A stretch of 64,000 nt of DNA from the NCBI GenBank assembly GCA_017517305.1, contig JAFWZV010000020.1:62001-126000 (forward strand), in the 5' to 3' direction. Shown here piece by piece: positions 60,269 through 64,000 of this stretch. Source of the DNA: Lachnospiraceae bacterium. GTDB taxonomy: Bacteria > Bacillota > Clostridia > Lachnospirales > Lachnospiraceae. The notes under the pieces are model-generated. The model made no database searches. It was not told the origin of the DNA and saw only the letters and a program-made list of their open reading frames with translations. Position numbers and translations under genes: made by a program. How positions within the stretch are numbered: the first letter of the stretch is position 1; every line of letters begins with the position of its first letter.

Positions 60269-60793
60269 GTGTTTGTCATAGGGATTCCCCGCGGCAGTTC
60301 CGAAGCTACCGCGGAGCTAGAGGACAAGCTTTCAGGCATATGCGAAAGCTTCGGCTTCAAGCACCGAATTTGCACTTATGATGATACTGAAGAACTAAGG
60401 ACATTTCTTGAAAATGTATATATAGAGGAGGGGGATTCATCATCACAGGAAAATGAACATAACCAATACATAGAACTTTTTTATCAGAGATTCAAGTACC
60501 GAATAAGGCGTAAGGATATTAAATATATAGAGGCGTATAACGGCTACACTGAATTCCTTGTGGGGAACAAACGATTCAGAAGAGAAGAGTCGCTTAAGGA
60601 GATAGAACAGATGCTGGATATGTCTTTATTCGTTAAAATCCAGAGAGCCTATATAGTTAATTTGGCACACGTAAAAAGCTACGAGAATATGGAGGTTTTG
60701 GTAGGTGAAGAAAGACTTGCAGTGTCTCGCAGAAGGAGACGGGCCTTCGAGGAAATCTACACCAAATACCACATTTCTACAGAGGGGAAATGA
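60269..60793 (+). CDS. LytTR DNA-binding regulator without receiver domain
   Basis: 174 residues. The C-terminal LytTR domain spans RIRRKDIKYIEAYNGYTEFLVGNKRFRREESLKEIEQML and FVKIQRAYIVNLAHVKSYENMEVLVGEERLAVSRRRRRAFEEIY. The N-terminal ~75 residues are too short and lack the phospho-Asp motif of a response regulator, so it may be activated by other means. Start GTG 60269 behind GGGAGG. LytTR-like direct repeats lie 10-60 bases downstream at the RiPP promoter, so it probably controls the cluster. Confidence 0.9.
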   Translation: MFVIGIPRGSSEATAELEDKLSGICESFGFKHRICTYDDTEELRTFLENVYIEEGDSSSQENEHNQYIELFYQRFKYRIRRKDIKYIEAYNGYTEFLVGNKRFRREESLKEIEQMLDMSLFVKIQRAYIVNLAHVKSYENMEVLVGEERLAVSRRRRRAFEEIYTKYHISTEGK

Positions 60794-60802
60794 ACAAAAC
60801 TG

Positions 60803-60855
60803 ACCATTTAAGGACTTATGGAACCACTAAAGGAGTTATCATTGAACAGCTAAAA
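60803..60855 (+). promoter_or_regulatory. three LytTR-like direct repeats
   Basis: ACCATTTAAG (60803), ACCACTAAAG (60823) and ACAGCTAAAA (60846) are spaced 20 and 23 bp and resemble the LytTR/AgrA consensus ACAGTTAAG. The last overlaps the -35 region. Confidence 0.55.
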
Positions 60856-60870
60856 TCACCTTGCTACAAT
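60842..60870 (+). promoter_or_regulatory. promoter for the RiPP cluster
   Basis: TTGAAC (60842-60847), 17-base spacer, TACAAT (60865-60870). Confidence 0.65.
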
Positions 60871-60886
60871 CCTATATAGAAGATGA

Positions 60887-60915
60887 AGTTAATTACACAA
60901 AACAAGTAATTAACT
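60887..60915 (+). promoter_or_regulatory. 5'UTR hairpin of the RiPP transcript
   Basis: AGTTAATTAC pairs perfectly with GTAATTAACT across a 9-base loop. No T-run follows, so not a terminator; it may stabilise the mRNA. The 85 bases after it hold only a 13-codon frame from 60930, probably not meaningful. Confidence 0.6.
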
Positions 60916-61000
60916 AGGGGAAATCTTTTATGGGGATTCTATTATCGGCTTTAAGGAGGTCGGTATTATAGGATAAATAAAGTGGAAAGGAGAAATGGCT

Positions 61001-61156
61001 ATGGGTTGTTCAAATGACGCAGCAGTAGTTGCAAGCTGTGGTATCGCTTGTTTAGCAGGATGTGGCGCAAGTGCTCTTTTAACTTTAGGAATGGGTACAG
61101 CAGTTCTTGCAGTAGCAGGTACTTCAGGCGGAGCTTTAGGTTCAGTAACAAGCTAG
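61001..61156 (+). CDS. RiPP precursor peptide, sactipeptide-like (CxxxCxxxC)
   Basis: 51 residues from ATG 61001 (AGGAG 8 bases upstream; ATG 60995 is too close). Cysteines are at 3, 13, 17 and 21: ASCGIACLAGCGAS is the CxxxCxxxC layout of thuricin CD peptides (compare CGTVC and CVIGCIGSC there). The remainder, to residue 51, is Gly/Ala/Val/Leu/Ser/Thr-rich and could accept thioether bonds at alpha carbons. The leader before the first core Cys is unusually short (~12 residues) and lacks a clear cleavage motif. The radical SAM maturase follows. A CXXX-repeat peptide class is an alternative. Confidence 0.82.
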   Translation: MGCSNDAAVVASCGIACLAGCGASALLTLGMGTAVLAVAGTSGGALGSVTS

Positions 61157-61252
61157 TAATAGCTACATAGTAACCTGAGATGGGCGGACAGGCTTCCTTG
61201 ATACATTGGATCTGTTCGCCTAATTTCAAATATGAATATACGGGGGTGAAGA

Positions 61253-62767
61253 ATGAGTAACAAGAGCCTTTATTATGACAGGTTTAAAACACTGTCGGGG
61301 AATACATATTTATATGATGGAGTTACCTCAGTGGTAGTTCCGGACAATGGTATATTAGAACAAATTATTAGATTAAAGCATCAGGGAAGTAGTGACCAGG
61401 AGGTTATGAGTCAGTTGTCTGACACAGATATCTCCCCTAAGGAGCTTGAAAGCGCATTGATGTTTTACAATAGATGGGAGAGAAATTTTCAAGGCTTTTC
61501 TCTAGCTAGAAAGGAGCATCACATTCCGAAGGTTACAGCCCAGGATATAAAGGACACTTTAGATCAGGGAGACATTTACATATTGATTCTAAATGTAACT
61601 GAGGATTGTAATTTTCGTTGCAAATATTGCTACCTGTCTGAAGCCTATGACTACACCAGGAACAGGACGACTAAGCGAATGAGCTTCGAGACAGCTAAGG
61701 CTGCTATAGATTATTATTACAAGCTTTTAGATGACTATAAATTTAAGAAGCCTAATAAAAGGGTGAATATCAATTTCTTCGGTGGAGAGCCACTTTTGGA
61801 GTTTGAGCTCCTTAAGAAGTGTGTGGAATACGCAAAGGCTAATACCACCAGGGAAGTGGCATTTAACATTACTACCAATGGTTATCTTTTGACGGACAAA
61901 ATCAGTGACTTTTTGGTGGAGAATAATTTTTACATATCAGTAAGTCTTGATGGAGCTAGAAAGAATAACACACAGAGGGTTATGGCAAATGATATTCCTA
62001 CCTTTGACCGAATAGTGGACAATCTTAAGAGTTTTAAGAAGCGTTATCCGGATTACACAAATATTGGAATATTGTCTGTCTATGATATTAATACGGACCT
62101 AGATGAGAATGTGGATTTCTTTGGTGACCCTGAGCTTCCACCTGTGCTAAGAGCAACAGGTGTGTCAAATAATAATACAGATTATTATGACCAATTTCAG
62201 GATTCGGATTATGAAAAATTTAGAGAGACTATGTATAGACTTCGTAAGGAGTATCTTGATAAGAAGATGAAAAGTCAGCCTATGTCGGGATACCTTCAGG
62301 TGTTCTTTGAATCGGAGCTTTTCACTGTTCTTATGAGAAAACGCCACAGAGATGATAATACGGGATCCATAATTCCATATACCGGAACCTGTGTGCCAGG
62401 CATAAGACTAAGCGTTAGAGCAGATGGTACATTGGATATCTGTGAGAGGATGAATCAGGAGTTCCCTATCGGAAATGTGCATACGGGTTATAACTACGAA
62501 GCCCTAGCGAATATCGTTAACAAGTACAATGAGAGCATTACCGCAAGCTGTCGTGAGTGTATCGGCAACAAGATATGTCAGATATGCTTTGCTCAGGTTG
62601 CCGGGGACAAGTGCTTTAATTATAAGCCGGAGATATGTAAGCAGATTCAGGAGATGATTAAGAATGGTAATTCCATAATATACAGCATTCTTGAGGAGAA
62701 TCCGGAAGCCTACACTCTCGAGGGTATGGAAAAGGTAATCGAGAATATGATTAAGTTTGAGGGATAA
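61253..62767 (+). CDS. radical SAM/SPASM peptide maturase
   Basis: 504 residues. An N-terminal ~90-residue part resembles a peptide-recognition (RRE-like) region. The radical SAM core has DCNFRCKYCYLSEAY (Cys119, 123, 126), FFGGEPLLEF and ITTNGYLL. The C-terminal SPASM domain supplies auxiliary cluster cysteines: CVPGIRLSVRADGTLDIC, then CRECIGNKICQICFAQVAGDKC. It would abstract hydrogen from the precursor and form Cys-to-alpha-carbon thioethers. Start ATG 61253 with GGGGGTGAAG. No protease or transporter is yet visible. Confidence 0.93.
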   Translation: MSNKSLYYDRFKTLSGNTYLYDGVTSVVVPDNGILEQIIRLKHQGSSDQEVMSQLSDTDISPKELESALMFYNRWERNFQGFSLARKEHHIPKVTAQDIKDTLDQGDIYILILNVTEDCNFRCKYCYLSEAYDYTRNRTTKRMSFETAKAAIDYYYKLLDDYKFKKPNKRVNINFFGGEPLLEFELLKKCVEYAKANTTREVAFNITTNGYLLTDKISDFLVENNFYISVSLDGARKNNTQRVMANDIPTFDRIVDNLKSFKKRYPDYTNIGILSVYDINTDLDENVDFFGDPELPPVLRATGVSNNNTDYYDQFQDSDYEKFRETMYRLRKEYLDKKMKSQPMSGYLQVFFESELFTVLMRKRHRDDNTGSIIPYTGTCVPGIRLSVRADGTLDICERMNQEFPIGNVHTGYNYEALANIVNKYNESITASCRECIGNKICQICFAQVAGDKCFNYKPEICKQIQEMIKNGNSIIYSILEENPEAYTLEGMEKVIENMIKFEG

Positions 62768-62780
62768 AGGAGGAGATAAA

Positions 62781-64000
62781 GTGAGCTGGTTAAGATTTTA
62801 TCCGGATGTAATTTTGAAGAAGGGATATGTTAATTCCACCCTTTATTTTCTCGGTGAGAAGAAGACCATTGTTCTTACCGGAAGAGAAAGTGAATTGCTG
62901 AATTATCTACTGGACCACTCTGTGGAAGATGCCAAGGAGGCTTTTGGGGATGAACTTGTGGATGTTGCCGTGGACAAAGTACTTTCTAGTGGTATGGGAA
63001 ATCTATATTCAGCAAAGGTTTTCGCAGAGAAATACAAGCCCAATATAGACTTTTTCGTGGAACAGTTTTTCCAGGATAGCTTCGGAATATATGAGTTTTG
63101 TGTCCAGCTTCCCGTGGAAGAGCATTCAGAGTACAGAGCCCCCAAGGACGTGTTAATTCACGAGGGTTGTAACTCCTATTTTGTTCAAGATATCGATGTT
63201 ATGTCAGCCCAAAATTACAGGGAATTGCTAAGTAATAATTTGAAGCTGATACGAGGAGTGGCTGTCAATCATTTCACTATACAGGGCGGCAATCCTATGC
63301 GTAACTGGCCTCTCGTAATAGAACTTTTAGATGAGGTGTCAGAAGGCTTCAGATGTATGACTGAACTTGTATTCCCTAATGTTCCTATAGACAGACACTA
63401 CATAGAACAGCTTAAGTCATACAACGTGATGATTAAGCTAAGTGTCATGGCAGGGGATATTGTATTAGGTGACCAAACCTTTATAGATAATGTGAATATG
63501 TTATTTCAGGAGGATATGGATGTTAAGGTCAACGTTATCTATGATACAAAGACAAACATTTATCCAAATGGGGTTAATGAGATATTGAATCAGATGGGAA
63601 TTGATAATACGGACTGTACCCATCTGATTGCAAACCCAAAGGACAAGCTACTTGCCCTTAGCACAGGCATAGATAGAGTGGAGAATATAGGTCCTGAAAT
63701 CTATTACAGAAAGCGAAGCTGTATGTTTGGCAGGATTGCGGTTACGGCAGATGGCTATATTAGACCATGTAGTTTCAGCTCTCACGTAATAGGATATCTA
63801 AGTCATGGTATCATGACGGTGTTTGAAAAGGACTTCCACAGCAAGTACTGGAGGCATTCCAAGGAGGATGTGTCTAGATGCAGTGGCTGCGAGAATCGTT
63901 TCGCCTGCATGGACTGTGCCAACATAGAGGAACTTATCGAAGGACAATGTGACTACCTGAAGGTGTTATGTGATTACAATCCGGAGGAAGGTCAATGGGC
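62781..64000 (+). CDS. maturase-like radical SAM pseudo-enzyme, 3'-truncated by window
   Basis: At least 406 residues, running off the right edge. Start GTG 62781 after AGGAGG. The barrel layout resembles radical SAM proteins (VAVNHFTIQGGNPMRNWPLVIELLDEV in place of the GGEP strand), but I see no CxxxCxxC in the expected region. The C-terminal part has SPASM-like CMFGRIAVTADGYIRPC and CSGCENRFACMDC. So it may bind auxiliary clusters and the precursor without making a SAM radical, acting as a partner to the first maturase. It begins 13 bases after the first maturase ends. Confidence 0.85.
   Translation, partial: MSWLRFYPDVILKKGYVNSTLYFLGEKKTIVLTGRESELLNYLLDHSVEDAKEAFGDELVDVAVDKVLSSGMGNLYSAKVFAEKYKPNIDFFVEQFFQDSFGIYEFCVQLPVEEHSEYRAPKDVLIHEGCNSYFVQDIDVMSAQNYRELLSNNLKLIRGVAVNHFTIQGGNPMRNWPLVIELLDEVSEGFRCMTELVFPNVPIDRHYIEQLKSYNVMIKLSVMAGDIVLGDQTFIDNVNMLFQEDMDVKVNVIYDTKTNIYPNGVNEILNQMGIDNTDCTHLIANPKDKLLALSTGIDRVENIGPEIYYRKRSCMFGRIAVTADGYIRPCSFSSHVIGYLSHGIMTVFEKDFHSKYWRHSKEDVSRCSGCENRFACMDCANIEELIEGQCDYLKVLCDYNPEEGQW

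Noticed and set aside
60930-60971. 13-codon frame in the RiPP 5'UTR
   Set aside because: No ribosome site at proper spacing and no conserved feature; likely chance.
60999-61229. Minus-strand Leu-rich frame over the precursor
   Set aside because: Shadow of the small Gly/Ala-rich precursor; the plus strand has AGGAG, start and maturase genes in order.

Overview
The window is low-G+C, tightly packed bacterial DNA from the Firmicutes. It is most likely from the Lachnospiraceae (Butyrivibrio, Roseburia, Lachnospira or Eubacterium type). The reasons are the split purine pair (a stand-alone AICAR transformylase beside a PurO-type IMP cyclohydrolase) under a ZTP riboswitch, strong AGGAGG ribosome sites, FprA-type flavodiiron and NhaC-type proteins of an anaerobe, and DegV pairs. 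This placement is inference from gene content; no rRNA is present.

Layout. 1-10200 is the end of a surface polysaccharide locus: glycosyltransferases, a 3-amino-sugar pair (3,4-ketoisomerase and PLP aminotransferase), a Wzx-type flippase, a TagB/TagF-like glycerophosphotransferase with its cytidylyltransferase, an asparagine-synthase-like enzyme and a left-handed beta-helix acyltransferase. It carries at least one gene stump and closes with a bidirectional terminator. 10212-12400 is the purine operon on the minus strand. 12600-16520 holds two two-component systems, a KdpDE-like pair with a 32-residue membrane protein and an OmpR/EnvZ-type pair. 16600-26500 is mostly housekeeping: a PlsC/adenylate ligase/ACP operon, a flavoprotein, two DegV fatty-acid-binding proteins, a repeat-bearing lipoprotein, a tRNA-dihydrouridine synthase and two transporters. 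26600-31250 holds a small HTH regulator, a divergent EF-G-like GTPase behind a structured leader, an unknown protein and a flavodiiron protein.

From about 31250 to 58000 the character changes to an accessory island. It contains an HTH/nuclease-like protein, a gene whose Shine-Dalgarno lies inside a 20+ bp hairpin, and an odd class II tRNA-like gene whose anticodon position reads ATA, next to other structured non-coding DNA. A thioredoxin pair (ccdA-tlpA) interrupts it. It continues with RtcB RNA ligase, a PARG-like macrodomain protein (TIGR02452), two ~500-residue tandem paralogues of unknown function bracketed by 100-bp direct repeats, small LRR and zinc-ribbon proteins, a glycyl-radical-activase-like radical SAM protein with a large extra N-terminus, a HAD protein of the type linked to RNA repair, and a DUF4143 ATPase behind a doubled palindromic operator and bracketed by repeated terminators. 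It ends with two HEPN-like proteins, a methyltransferase overlapping a nuclease-helicase-HTH fusion, and a PHP-ATPase. I read this as an RNA-repair and phage-defence island, by inference from families and clustering.

58145-64000 runs through a tyrosine phosphatase, a tandem pair of two-TM proteins and a LytTR regulator into a RiPP cluster cut by the window edge: a 51-residue Cys-rich precursor with a CxxxCxxxC core like thuricin CD, a complete radical SAM/SPASM maturase, and a second maturase-like protein that lacks the CxxxCxxC motif over the part visible. The RiPP promoter carries three LytTR-like direct repeats. This cluster and the tRNA-like/RtcB neighbourhood are the most promising leads.
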